A DNA stretch of 64,000 bases from Lysinibacillus sphaericus (GTDB lineage Bacteria; Bacillota; Bacilli; Bacillales_A; Planococcaceae). The stretch spans positions 124,001 through 188,000 of the forward strand of contig NZ_CP015224.1 in assembly GCF_001629735.1 (NCBI RefSeq). Direction: 5' to 3'. This document shows, one piece after another, positions 1-7,811 of the stretch. Each line of letters opens with the position of its first letter. Position 1 is the stretch's first letter. The notes below the pieces were generated by a model. That model made no database searches. It saw only the letters and a list, made by a program, of their open reading frames with translations, and was not told the origin of the DNA. The position numbers were made by a program, and so were the translations under genes.

Positions 1-117
1 TTTAGGACCGACTGTAGATCCATAAGCACTATCAGAAATTTGCGTTGCTTGAAAGATAAATAAAATGCTAACAGCTAAGAGGATAATGCTAAATGTTTTA
101 TCAAATGTGTAATTCAA
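1..117 (-). CDS. tctB: TctB-family membrane subunit of tripartite tricarboxylate transporter (N-terminal part)
   Basis: Only the first 39 codons are present; the gene runs off the window start. It begins at a TTG (115-117) behind a good ribosome site (GGAGG, about 10 bases upstream). The peptide has a short charged N-terminus followed by a hydrophobic helix (about residues 10-25), as in the small TctB membrane subunit. The assignment rests mainly on its position directly downstream of the TctC binding-protein gene. In this family TctB works with the large TctA permease, expected next outside the window, to import tricarboxylates driven by an ion gradient. Too little sequence is seen to judge substrate. 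Confidence 0.6.
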   Translation of the reverse strand, partial: MNYTFDKTFSIILLAVSILFIFQATQISDSAYGSTVGPK

Positions 118-152
118 TCGTTATACACCTCCGTTGATAATAATTTAAGGTT

Positions 153-188
153 GCACAAGTAAATCTTATTGGATGGAAATACTTGTGC
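153..188. other. Intergenic stem-loop between tctC and tctB
   Basis: GCACAAGT at 153-160 pairs perfectly with ACTTGTGC at 181-188 around a 20-base loop. On the tctC transcript strand no U-run follows, so it looks like an mRNA-stabilising or processing hairpin rather than a terminator. Such a hairpin would favour more binding protein than permease. Read on the plus strand it is followed by a short T-run. Confidence 0.4.
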
Positions 189-211
189 TCTTTTTCGAGA
201 CAGGCTATTCT

Positions 212-1231
212 TTACTTTTGCATACCAAGAGCTGTCAATAGTTCTACGATGATTTTATTCTGATTGTCTAGGTAAGTTGTAAAATCCTCAGCATTGCGGT
301 ATTCAGCTTGCCAGCCATTACGTGACACCTCAGCTTGCCATTCTTCTGATTCAGCCATTGCTTGTAATTTTTCAGACCAGTAGGTAACCGCATCTTCACT
401 CATATTTTTCGGACCAAAAATACCACGCCAAATAGTAAATTCTTCATCAATACCAGCCTCTTTAAATGTAGGAACTTCTGCTAGCTCACCTTCTAAACGT
501 TCAGAGGAACTTACGGCTAATACACGCACATCTCCTGATTTAACATAAGTAGCAATTGTCGAAGCATCTGTTGCAATGACATCAGCGTTGCCGCCTAGTA
601 ACGCGGTTACAGCTTCACCACCACCATCGTAAGAAACGTATTTAATTGTTTTTAAGTCTAAGCCAGCTTTATAGGCAGGAATAATTCCTACTAGATGATC
701 CATAGAGCCCGGTGCAGAGCCACCTGCTAAAGTAACATCTTTTGGCGAATCTTTTATAGCATTTAATACATCTTCAAGCGTTTGGAATGGAGAATCCTTC
801 TTAACAACAATTGCACCATAGTCACGCGTTATTTGTGCTAAGGGTGTAGTGTCCTTGTAGCCAAATTTACTATTTCCTTCAGCTTTTTCATGATTAATAA
901 GAATTGGCGGTGATTTAACCATTAACATATAATCATTGCTAGCTTCCTTTGTAGCAAATGTTGCCATAAAGGCAGCACCACCGCCGCCTGGCTTGTTTTC
1001 AACTTGAATTGATTTATTAATTAAACCTGTATCATTCATCGTTTTTGCTACTGCACGAGCTGTTAAATCCCAACCACCCCCCGCCCCTGATGGAGCAACA
1101 ATGGTAATATTACTTTTCGGATAATTATTTGCTTTTTTTCCTTCTGCTGTTTCTCCATTTGATGATGAACAGCCAACTAAACTAGTAAATAGTAAGCCAG
1201 CTATCATAACTTTTGAAATCTTCCTCCACAT
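212..1231 (-). CDS. tctC: Tripartite tricarboxylate transporter substrate-binding lipoprotein (TctC/Bug family)
   Basis: The 339-residue product is an extracytoplasmic solute receptor of the TctC (Bug) family. Residues 1-20 form a lipoprotein signal ending in the lipobox LVGC, so the protein should be lipid-anchored on the outer face of the membrane. The mature part begins with the family hallmark (NITIVAPSGAGGGWDLTAR) and has the second hallmark GGSAPGSMDH near residue 170. It would capture citrate or another carboxylate and hand it to TctAB. The gene lies downstream of a citrate-type sensor/regulator pair in the same direction and upstream of tctB, so the pair probably controls it. The exact ligand cannot be read from sequence. 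Confidence 0.9.
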   Translation of the reverse strand: MWRKISKVMIAGLLFTSLVGCSSSNGETAEGKKANNYPKSNITIVAPSGAGGGWDLTARAVAKTMNDTGLINKSIQVENKPGGGGAAFMATFATKEASNDYMLMVKSPPILINHEKAEGNSKFGYKDTTPLAQITRDYGAIVVKKDSPFQTLEDVLNAIKDSPKDVTLAGGSAPGSMDHLVGIIPAYKAGLDLKTIKYVSYDGGGEAVTALLGGNADVIATDASTIATYVKSGDVRVLAVSSSERLEGELAEVPTFKEAGIDEEFTIWRGIFGPKNMSEDAVTYWSEKLQAMAESEEWQAEVSRNGWQAEYRNAEDFTTYLDNQNKIIVELLTALGMQK

Positions 1232-1244
1232 AAAAATCCCCCTT

Positions 1245-1283
1245 AAAAATAAAATGATAGCGCTATCATTCGAGCGCTATCAT
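1245..1283 (-). terminator. Terminator-like hairpin between the response regulator gene and tctC
   Basis: On the minus strand ATGATAGCGCT (1283-1273) pairs perfectly with AGCGCTATCAT (1264-1254) around an 8-base loop and is followed by TTTTATTTTT. This is a textbook intrinsic terminator of 11 base pairs. It ends the sensor/regulator transcript, and any tctC promoter upstream of it would make it an attenuator. Confidence 0.6.
1254..1269. promoter_or_regulatory. Perfect palindrome resembling a CcpA cre box upstream of tctC
   Basis: The 16-mer ATGATAGCGCTATCAT is perfectly palindromic and fits the cre consensus WTGNAANCGNWWNCAW at every defined position except the fifth. A second, weaker cre-like 16-mer overlaps at 1268-1283, with two mismatches. 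Catabolite repression by CcpA of carboxylate uptake is well known (citM of B. subtilis), so this is a plausible operator 22 bases upstream of the tctC start. It also forms part of a terminator-like hairpin, listed separately. Confidence 0.5.
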
Positions 1284-1356
1284 AACTATAACTTATATCA
1301 GAATTGTGAAAATATTGTGGTGATATTGTGGATTAACGTCATTTTGTTCATAAAGT

Positions 1357-2046
1357 TTATGAGAAAATAAAGTATCGCCGTTCAGGACGACCAACTGTGC
1401 CATAAGTTAGTTCGATATAGGCCTGCTTTTGTGTGACTAAAAATTCTAAATAGCGGCGAGCAGTGGAACGACTAACACCAATATTTTTTCCTAACAGTTC
1501 AGCTGTACTACCATCTTTCCTTGTGCTTAAATAGTTGATGACATGATTCATCGTTGTTAGATCAATGCCCTTTGGTAATAGTAGCTGTGTATCCTCTGGG
1601 ATGGATGAAGCAGTTTTGGGCCAAAGGCATTGAATTTTTTCTTGTGTAAATTTCTCATTATTTTGCAGGAGTAGATGCTTGAAACGGAATTTTTCTATAC
1701 TTTCTTTTAGTTGATCGAATGTAAATGGCTTTAAAATATAGTCAGTAACATTTTTACGATACGCTTTTTGTACAATATGAGCCTCCGTGGCTGCGGTAAT
1801 CAAAATAATGCTACTGGTTGGGCTCATTTTTTTGATTTTATCAATTAGATCCACGCCAAGTATATCTGGTAAAAATACATCGAGTAATATTAGCTGTGGT
1901 GCAAATGATTGAAGCCAGTCTAAAGCTTCTTCTCCAGTATTTGCACACGCAATTACTGTAAATCCTTCAATTTTCTCTAAAAAACGACGATGTACGTCTG
2001 CTACACGTACATCGTCTTCAATTACTAGCACTTCAATATCAGTCAT
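1357..2046 (-). CDS. Response regulator of the CitB/DcuR family
   Basis: This is a 229-residue two-component response regulator. The receiver domain (about residues 3-125) has the acidic pair ED at 10-11, the phosphorylation site D56 in LILLDVFLPD and the conserved lysine in ILKPF. A linker leads to a C-terminal helix-turn-helix (about 175-225, GVSRSTARRYLEFL) typical of CitB, DcuR and CitT regulators. I start it at the ATG at 2046 because it has an AAGGGGG ribosome site and an 8-base overlap with the kinase stop, which indicates translational coupling. It probably activates tctCBA in response to an external carboxylate; the target is inferred from position. Confidence 0.9.
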   Translation of the reverse strand: MTDIEVLVIEDDVRVADVHRRFLEKIEGFTVIACANTGEEALDWLQSFAPQLILLDVFLPDILGVDLIDKIKKMSPTSSIILITAATEAHIVQKAYRKNVTDYILKPFTFDQLKESIEKFRFKHLLLQNNEKFTQEKIQCLWPKTASSIPEDTQLLLPKGIDLTTMNHVINYLSTRKDGSTAELLGKNIGVSRSTARRYLEFLVTQKQAYIELTYGTVGRPERRYFIFS

Positions 2047-3661
2047 TGTTAATAGTCCCCCTTTTACTAATAGATATGATAAATAGGGCACCTCCTAAAT
2101 CGCCTTCCCCAAGAGCGAGTGTGCCGTTTAAATCATGGATGCTAGAAATTACTTTCTTTAACCCATAGCCTCGATGCTTCCTATCTTTAGTTGAGATATT
2201 TTCTGAAAATAATACATCTAGTTTTTCTTGTGCTATGCCATTGCCAGAATCCTCGACCTCAAAGATGATTTCCTCTCCATTATCAAAGATAAAAAGCCTT
2301 ACAATTGGCTGTTGCTCCTTATTTCTTTCGACCTCCTCAAAAGCATTGGTTAGTAAATTGCCCATAATCGAAATAATAAGGCCTTTTTCGATATTTTCAG
2401 GGAAGGTTTCTAAATAACTATCTTCATCAAATATTAGTTGAATCTTTAATTCACGAGCACGATTAAAAAATCCGATAATTAAACCATTTAAGAATGGGTC
2501 TTTAACACGATTTGTAATAAATTGTGTTAACGATGAATGTCCTTGTACCTCATTATGAATAATTGTTAAAGCTTCATCGGATGCATTTAATTGAATAAGA
2601 CCAGAAATGGTATAAAGGATATTATTAAACTCATGTGTTTGTGCACGTAAAGCTTCTGTATATTGTTTTACTTGTGATAATTCAATCGCCATTTGCTCAA
2701 TTTCTGATTGTAGCCGGAAACTTGCTACAGCACCGACAATTTTACCATTCACTCTCATAGGAACACGGTTAACGATAATTTCATCACCGTTGATAATCAT
2801 TAATTTATCAAGCTGTTTCTCACCATTCATTAATACATTTAGTAGGTGTGTATTTGGGATATGTTGCTTAATATTATGTCCAATAATCGAAGCAGAATCG
2901 GGTAAATTTAAGATATTGGCGGCGGCATTGTTTAATGTTGTAATTTTGCCTTTATCGTTGATCGTAATAATAGCTTCTCGTACTGATTCTATTAAAGTAT
3001 TTTTTTCTGTTAATAGATTGGCAATTTCATTTGGCTCCAGATTAAAAATTTGCTTTTTAATATTACGGGATAAAATAATAGAGCCAATAATACCGATGGT
3101 GAGTGCAATAATGATTGTATAAAAAATGTTATCCAAGTATAAAAAATATAAGTTATCCAATTCACTTGTTAAATAGCCAATTGACACAACGCCTAAAATC
3201 GCTCCATTCGTATCAAAGATAGGCGCTTTCCCACGTATAGATTGTCCCATTGAACCATCGGCGATTGAAATATAAGATTCACCGTTGATCAATGCTCTGT
3301 CATTATCATCACCTACCATGGATTTGCCAATACGGTCGGCGAGAGGGTGGGTGTAGCGAATGCCATTTTTATCACCGATTACAACATAAGTAGCTTTTGC
3401 AGCAACCATAATATCATTGCTAATTTTTTGCAGACTTTCTGATGGGTTGTCGGTGTGAAAGGCTTCTATTACGTCGCCCCTACTAGCAGTTGTTTCCGCC
3501 AAATAAAGCGCTCGATTACCAATTTGTGTTTGCAGTGCATCAGAAATTGTTATGTAGAAGAGTAGACCAGCTAAAGTGACAATAAGAAATATTAAAAAGC
3601 TGCTGTAATAAGAAATGCGAGTTTGAAGTTTTAATGTTTTAAAGATAATAGAAGATCCCAC
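2039..3661 (-). CDS. Sensor histidine kinase of the CitA/DcuS family
   Basis: The 540-residue membrane kinase senses a carboxylate outside the cell and phosphorylates the adjacent regulator. It has a first membrane helix (about 16-38), an extracytoplasmic PAS-like sensor (about 40-175), a second helix (about 176-197), a cytoplasmic PAS domain (about 215-320), the phospho-acceptor helix with QTHEFNNILY (His near 343) and an ATPase domain with the N-box NLLTNAFEE, G1 EDSGNG and G2 GYGLKKV. These are the marks of the citrate/C4-dicarboxylate class. It overlaps the regulator gene and is transcribed towards tctC. The start at GTG 3661 is tentative; its ribosome site is weak. Confidence 0.9.
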   Translation of the reverse strand: MGSSIIFKTLKLQTRISYYSSFLIFLIVTLAGLLFYITISDALQTQIGNRALYLAETTASRGDVIEAFHTDNPSESLQKISNDIMVAAKATYVVIGDKNGIRYTHPLADRIGKSMVGDDNDRALINGESYISIADGSMGQSIRGKAPIFDTNGAILGVVSIGYLTSELDNLYFLYLDNIFYTIIIALTIGIIGSIILSRNIKKQIFNLEPNEIANLLTEKNTLIESVREAIITINDKGKITTLNNAAANILNLPDSASIIGHNIKQHIPNTHLLNVLMNGEKQLDKLMIINGDEIIVNRVPMRVNGKIVGAVASFRLQSEIEQMAIELSQVKQYTEALRAQTHEFNNILYTISGLIQLNASDEALTIIHNEVQGHSSLTQFITNRVKDPFLNGLIIGFFNRARELKIQLIFDEDSYLETFPENIEKGLIISIMGNLLTNAFEEVERNKEQQPIVRLFIFDNGEEIIFEVEDSGNGIAQEKLDVLFSENISTKDRKHRGYGLKKVISSIHDLNGTLALGEGDLGGALFIISISKRGTINND

Positions 3662-3986
3662 CTTATTGTGTATTCTGGAGACTTATATGATTGTTTGAAA
3701 AATGAGTATCTTTTGTAATTTCAGATTATATATAAAAATTCTGGAATTTGCTAGCTAGTGATTAAAGAAAAGGGGATGAATAGAGGATATTTTTCATTGG
3801 TAAAAAAAGCTATTTGAATAGTCCTTAGTGACAATTCACCCTAAATATCGATTAAAAATTGTATATGTAAAAACTTAGAATCATTTTTAGTCTTTTTGTA
3901 ACTGATTATTATTTTTCTAAAATTACAATAGACAGAAAATTCCTACAGATGTAGAATGAACGATATAGGGGGTGAAAAGTGGCGAA
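3662..3986. other. Divergent intergenic region between the sensor kinase and cidA
   Basis: About 325 AT-rich bases separate the two divergent units and must hold both promoters. I see no confident sigma-A promoter pair. A short imperfect dyad (AATTC-TG-GAATT near 3738-3749) is the only symmetric element noticed. Confidence 0.4.
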
Positions 3987-4433
3987 ATGTTGAACGAAAA
4001 TTTTGCTACAATTTTGTTGCGAGTTGCTCGAATCATTTTTCAAATTGGCATACTGACCATTTTTTATTATATGGGGGTAGGGATTGTTACTTATTTACAC
4101 ATACCGCTTCCAGGGAGTGTCATTGGATTACTGTTATTGGTACTTTCACTCATTTTTAAAATCATTAAGGTTGAATATATTCAAGATGGCGCAAGTTTTT
4201 TAATTGGCGTTTTAACGTTGTTTTTCATACCGGCAACAGTGGGTGTTATTGATTACCCAGAACTCATGTCAATTACTGGCTTGCTTATAATTCTAGCCGT
4301 TATTGCTAGTACATTAATCTCTATTTATGTCACAGGTTTACTGACGCAAATAATTGAGAAGAAAGAATTAAAGAAAAAAGAAGGAACAGAATCTATTGTT
4401 GAAGAAGGGAAGGGTGAGTTAACGGTTGATTGA
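3987..4433 (+). CDS. cidA: CidA/LrgA family membrane protein
   Basis: The 148-residue product has four predicted membrane helices and the family hallmark around PLPGSVIGLLLL. CidA/LrgA proteins pair with LrgB-type partners; in staphylococci they affect murein hydrolase activity and lysis, and in B. subtilis a related pair transports pyruvate. I chose the ATG at 3987 with GGGGG about 14 bases upstream; the GTG at 3972 overlaps that ribosome site. The last bases overlap the start of lrgB, so the two are coupled. The divergent neighbour is a citrate-type sensor kinase rather than the usual LytS-type, so regulation by it is only a guess. Confidence 0.85.
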   Translation: MLNENFATILLRVARIIFQIGILTIFYYMGVGIVTYLHIPLPGSVIGLLLLVLSLIFKIIKVEYIQDGASFLIGVLTLFFIPATVGVIDYPELMSITGLLIILAVIASTLISIYVTGLLTQIIEKKELKKKEGTESIVEEGKGELTVD

Positions 4434-5103
4434 AGCAATTGTTGTCCTGAGCACTATTATTATGTTCATATTATTTACGAAGCTTTATCAGCGATATCCA
4501 CATCCTATTATGATTCCTTTAGTTACGACTACCGTCGTTAGTGCAGTGATTTTACTAGTTTTTAAAATCCCCTATGCTACATATATGGTAGGTGGAGAAT
4601 GGCTTCAGAAAATGCTTGGGCCAGCTGTAGTTGCACTTGCCTATCCTCTTTATAATCAGCGGGCAATTATTATCAAATATAAATATTCTATTTTATCAGG
4701 ACTCATCATCGGCATGGTGACAGGATTAATAACTATTTTTTTATTGTTAAGATCGATTGGTGTAAAATCTAGCTGGATGCTGACAGCCTTGCCTAAATCT
4801 CTAACAACGCCTGTTGGGATGCAGGTCAGCGAAACAATCGGTGGTATCCCGCCATTAACAGCTGTTTTTGTGATGATAGCAGGGTTTGTAGGGGCTATTA
4901 TAGGCCCATTAGTTATTAAATATGGCAAAATCGACTCGGCGGTTAGTAGAGGGGTCGCAGTGGGGAGTGCCTCTCATGGTGTAGGACTTGTGAAATTAAG
5001 GGAATATGGAGAACAGGAATTATCAGTTGGTTCATTATCGATGGGCCTAACGGCTATTATTGGGGCTTTTTTCTGTCCATTATTTGTGTATTTATTTTTA
5101 TAA
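4426..5103 (+). CDS. lrgB: LrgB/CidB family membrane protein
   Basis: This 225-residue protein has about seven membrane helices and the LrgB motifs KSLTTPVGMQV (about 122-132) and SRGVAVGSASHGVGLVK (about 173-189). It is the large partner of the upstream CidA/LrgA protein. It starts at a TTG inside the end of cidA with an 8-base overlap, a normal arrangement for this pair. Depending on the organism the pair has been linked to murein hydrolase control or to pyruvate movement across the membrane. A strong terminator follows directly. Confidence 0.88.
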   Translation: MIEAIVVLSTIIMFILFTKLYQRYPHPIMIPLVTTTVVSAVILLVFKIPYATYMVGGEWLQKMLGPAVVALAYPLYNQRAIIIKYKYSILSGLIIGMVTGLITIFLLLRSIGVKSSWMLTALPKSLTTPVGMQVSETIGGIPPLTAVFVMIAGFVGAIIGPLVIKYGKIDSAVSRGVAVGSASHGVGLVKLREYGEQELSVGSLSMGLTAIIGAFFCPLFVYLFL

Positions 5104-5119
5104 AGAATTCTCATTTTAG

Positions 5120-5148
5120 GAGTTGTCTCAAATGGTTTGAGACAACTC
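5120..5148. terminator. Bidirectional terminator between lrgB and the methyltransferase gene
   Basis: GAGTTGTCTCAAA pairs perfectly with TTTGAGACAACTC around a 3-base loop, with T-rich sequence beyond it on the plus strand. It lies between convergent genes and can serve both. Confidence 0.85.
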
Positions 5149-5150
5149 AT

Positions 5151-5747
5151 TTATTTTTTCTCAATAATGAATTGAATAGTATGGGCTAGTCCAGTGTGTA
5201 ACGTCCCTTCATGGCGTATTTGCTCTCCTGTGAAAAAATGGATAATTTTGTGAGACTGACACCATTGCAGAACATGAATGGGGTCATATAAAAAATCGAG
5301 CTGCTGTGGACCACCAGACGCATAGGGGAGCTGATAAATAGAATATAATTCCATCATGATCCGCCCACCTTGCTTGACTGAATCGATAATCTTTTGGATG
5401 ACAGCCTGCTGTTGTTGTAATTGAAAATGACCAAAAATCATAATAGCCGCATCATATTTCTCCACAGGTAGGTCATCCAGTAGTAGATCAGTTAGCATAG
5501 TTTGAACTGACACATAATGTTTCAGTGCTAATTGTTCTGTTTTCGTAAGACCACTTTGTGCATAATCATAGGCAGTGACAGTATGGCCCATTGAGGCTAA
5601 AAAAACAGCATTGCGTCCTTCACCTTCTGCATAGGCTGCGATATTAGGGCATTCTTTTAAATAATTTACATAATCTTTAATAAAGGCATTTGGTTGTTCA
5701 CCATAAACGTATTCAGATCCTAGAAAACGTCGATTCCATGTATTCAT
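5151..5747 (-). CDS. Class I SAM-dependent methyltransferase (TehB-like)
   Basis: The 198-residue protein has a class I methyltransferase fold. The AdoMet-binding motif is AYAEGEGRNAVFLASMGH (about 38-55), followed by an acidic residue at the end of strand 2 (VTAYD). The family resembles TehB-type small-molecule methyltransferases, and the substrate cannot be told. The start ATG at 5747 has AAAGGAGG upstream. It stands alone between two terminators or decayed sequence. Confidence 0.75.
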   Translation of the reverse strand: MNTWNRRFLGSEYVYGEQPNAFIKDYVNYLKECPNIAAYAEGEGRNAVFLASMGHTVTAYDYAQSGLTKTEQLALKHYVSVQTMLTDLLLDDLPVEKYDAAIMIFGHFQLQQQQAVIQKIIDSVKQGGRIMMELYSIYQLPYASGGPQQLDFLYDPIHVLQWCQSHKIIHFFTGEQIRHEGTLHTGLAHTIQFIIEKK

Positions 5748-5885
5748 GAATCCATTCCTCCTTTTCTATATTGTAGATAATGTGCATTCGTTATTCTAAC
5801 TTTTAGCTTATAAAAGCTAATAATAAATTCTGGCTTCTAAGTTAATTGTGATCTATTATGTAATAATAATTAGGAGGTAAATTTT

Positions 5886-6158
5886 ATGGGTGATTTGGAA
5901 AATTGTTTACAGAAATTAAGGGAACAACATCACTATACTCAGGATGAAGTGGCAGAGTACTTACAGATTTCACCGCAGGTTGTGTCTAAATAGAAATTAG
6001 GAAAGGTTATCCTGATATAGATAATTTCATTAAGTAAAGTGAACTGTTTCAAATTTCCTTAGATGAACTGAATAAAATAGTTGGCGACTTTTTTATGGCA
6101 TTCTTGGTGGTTAGCCTTTCCGATTTTAGCGATCGCAACCTCTGCTTTTTATAAATAA
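5886..6158 (+). pseudogene. Decayed Xre-family helix-turn-helix regulator
   Basis: An intact ATG with GGAGG upstream opens a typical Xre DNA-binding domain (LREQHHYTQDEVAEYLQ, then ISPQVVSK). It stops at a TAG (5991-5993) exactly where the family has a tryptophan, so TGG to TAG is likely. Shortly after, a frame change is needed to read GYPDIDNFIK; a further stop then interrupts SELFQISLDELNKIV. Another frame encodes a hydrophobic tail (WWLAFPILAIATSAFYK). The original was probably a membrane-anchored Xre regulator. Confidence 0.75.
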
Positions 6159-6161
6159 TGA

Positions 6162-6193
6162 AAAAGCTAGCTCTCCTTGAAGAGCTAGCTTTT
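6162..6193 (-). terminator. Terminator of speA
   Basis: AAAAGCTAGCTCT pairs with AGAGCTAGCTTT around a 6-base loop just beyond the speA stop, with an A/T-rich run on the minus-strand 3' side. Confidence 0.8.
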
Positions 6194-6197
6194 AAGA

Positions 6198-7667
6198 TTA
6201 AATAATAGGTTTTCTTTCTTTTATAACACGAATCGTTTTTAATGTTGTATCCTCTGGTCCTTGAACTGGTAACCCCGCCTCAATATTCATTTGAATATAA
6301 AGTATATTTTCTTGAGTAATTATTTCCCCGGGAATAAAAATTGGAATTCCAGGAGGATATACCATAATAAATTCTGCACAAATACAGTTATCTGCTTCAG
6401 CAAGTGGAACTACCTCTGTATCAGCATAAAAAGCATCACGGGGTGACATAGCAAGCGCTGGAATATCTGGGACATTAACTACAGCCTCTGTGATAGCAGC
6501 TTCCGAATCAAATGCTTTTGACATACGAGATAATGCATTTACTAAAAGATTAATTTCTTTTTTCGTATCTCCTAATGTCACTAAGCATAAAATATTATAA
6601 AGGTCAGACAATTCTACTTCGATATTGGCATTATAACGTAACCATTCCTCAGCTCGATGCCCAGAAATACCCAAATCTTTGACACTTATAAGAAGCTTTA
6701 AAGGGTCCATATCATAAGTAGCAGATGAATGTAATTTCTCCTTGCCTGCACATTTTAAGTGTGGGATTTGGTTAATTCGTTTACGTGCATCCTTTGCTAA
6801 ACGTAGTGCATCGTCAATTAAATCATATCCATGAATCGCTAATTGACGTCGAGCTGTGTCAAGGGAAGCGAGCAATGGATAGGATGTTGATGTCGTTGTT
6901 AGCATAGAAAAAACAGCTTGTACACGTTTTGCTGAAACGAGTCCTTCTCGAACATTCAAAATGGATGTTTGTGTCATTGAACCACCAAGCTTATGAACAC
7001 TTGTAGCAGCCATATCAGCACCTGCCTCCATTGCTGAATAAGGAAGGTCATCATGGAATTTAATGTGTACACCATGGGCTTCATCTACTACTACAGGTAT
7101 ATCACGGCTATGAGTGATTTCGACAATACGTTTTAAATCTGCTGTGAAGCCATAATAAGTTGGATTAATAACTAGCACAGCTTTTGTATCAGGATAAGCA
7201 TTTAACGCTTTTTCGACAGCTTCAGGGGATATGCCATGAGAAATCCCGTATTCACTATCGACTTCAGGATGAATAAAAATAGGAATGGCACCAGCGAAAA
7301 CGATCGCCGACATAATAGATTTATGGACATTCCGTGGCACTAGAATCTTATCGCCTGGACCAACGACGGTCAGAATCATCGTCATGATGGCGCCACTAGT
7401 ACCTTGAACGGAAAAGAATGTATGATCAGCACCAAAAGCTTCTGCTGCAAGATTTTGCGCTTCTTTAATAGCACCCTTTGGTGAATGTAAATCGTCTAGT
7501 GGAGCAATATTAATTAAATCAATTGATAAAACGTTGTCGCCGACGAATTCTCGGAAAGCAGGGTCCATCCCTTGCCCTTTCTTATGGCCTGGAATATGGA
7601 ACTGAATGGGATGTCTGTTCCGATGTTTAAGTAATACGTCGAACAATGGAGTCTCTAGTTGTGACAA
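6198..7667 (-). CDS. speA: Arginine decarboxylase (Orn/Lys/Arg decarboxylase class I fold)
   Basis: The 489-residue PLP enzyme makes agmatine from arginine for polyamine synthesis. Family motifs are clear: QFHIPGHKKGQGMDP near the N-terminus, SVQGTSGA, VVDEAHGVH (PLP-binding aspartate), SVHKLGG with the Schiff-base lysine, and MVYPPGIPIF with the C-terminal domain. Similarity to B. subtilis SpeA runs end to end at almost the same length. I choose TTG at 7667, which gives an N-terminus SQLETP matching that protein and a ribosome site GTGAGGTGG at normal distance; the GTG at 7679 overlaps that site. Ornithine or lysine activity cannot be fully excluded from sequence. Confidence 0.9.
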   Translation of the reverse strand: MSQLETPLFDVLLKHRNRHPIQFHIPGHKKGQGMDPAFREFVGDNVLSIDLINIAPLDDLHSPKGAIKEAQNLAAEAFGADHTFFSVQGTSGAIMTMILTVVGPGDKILVPRNVHKSIMSAIVFAGAIPIFIHPEVDSEYGISHGISPEAVEKALNAYPDTKAVLVINPTYYGFTADLKRIVEITHSRDIPVVVDEAHGVHIKFHDDLPYSAMEAGADMAATSVHKLGGSMTQTSILNVREGLVSAKRVQAVFSMLTTTSTSYPLLASLDTARRQLAIHGYDLIDDALRLAKDARKRINQIPHLKCAGKEKLHSSATYDMDPLKLLISVKDLGISGHRAEEWLRYNANIEVELSDLYNILCLVTLGDTKKEINLLVNALSRMSKAFDSEAAITEAVVNVPDIPALAMSPRDAFYADTEVVPLAEADNCICAEFIMVYPPGIPIFIPGEIITQENILYIQMNIEAGLPVQGPEDTTLKTIRVIKERKPII

Positions 7668-7811
7668 CGCAGGTACCACCTCACTTTTAATTATCTAAGA
7701 AAACAAATGAATTATAGCACCTAACGACACGAAAAAATAGACTTTTCATAAAAAATAAAAGGATTTTTTAAGGATATCGAGAAATTAATACCGAATGAAA
7801 GGGGAGGTATT

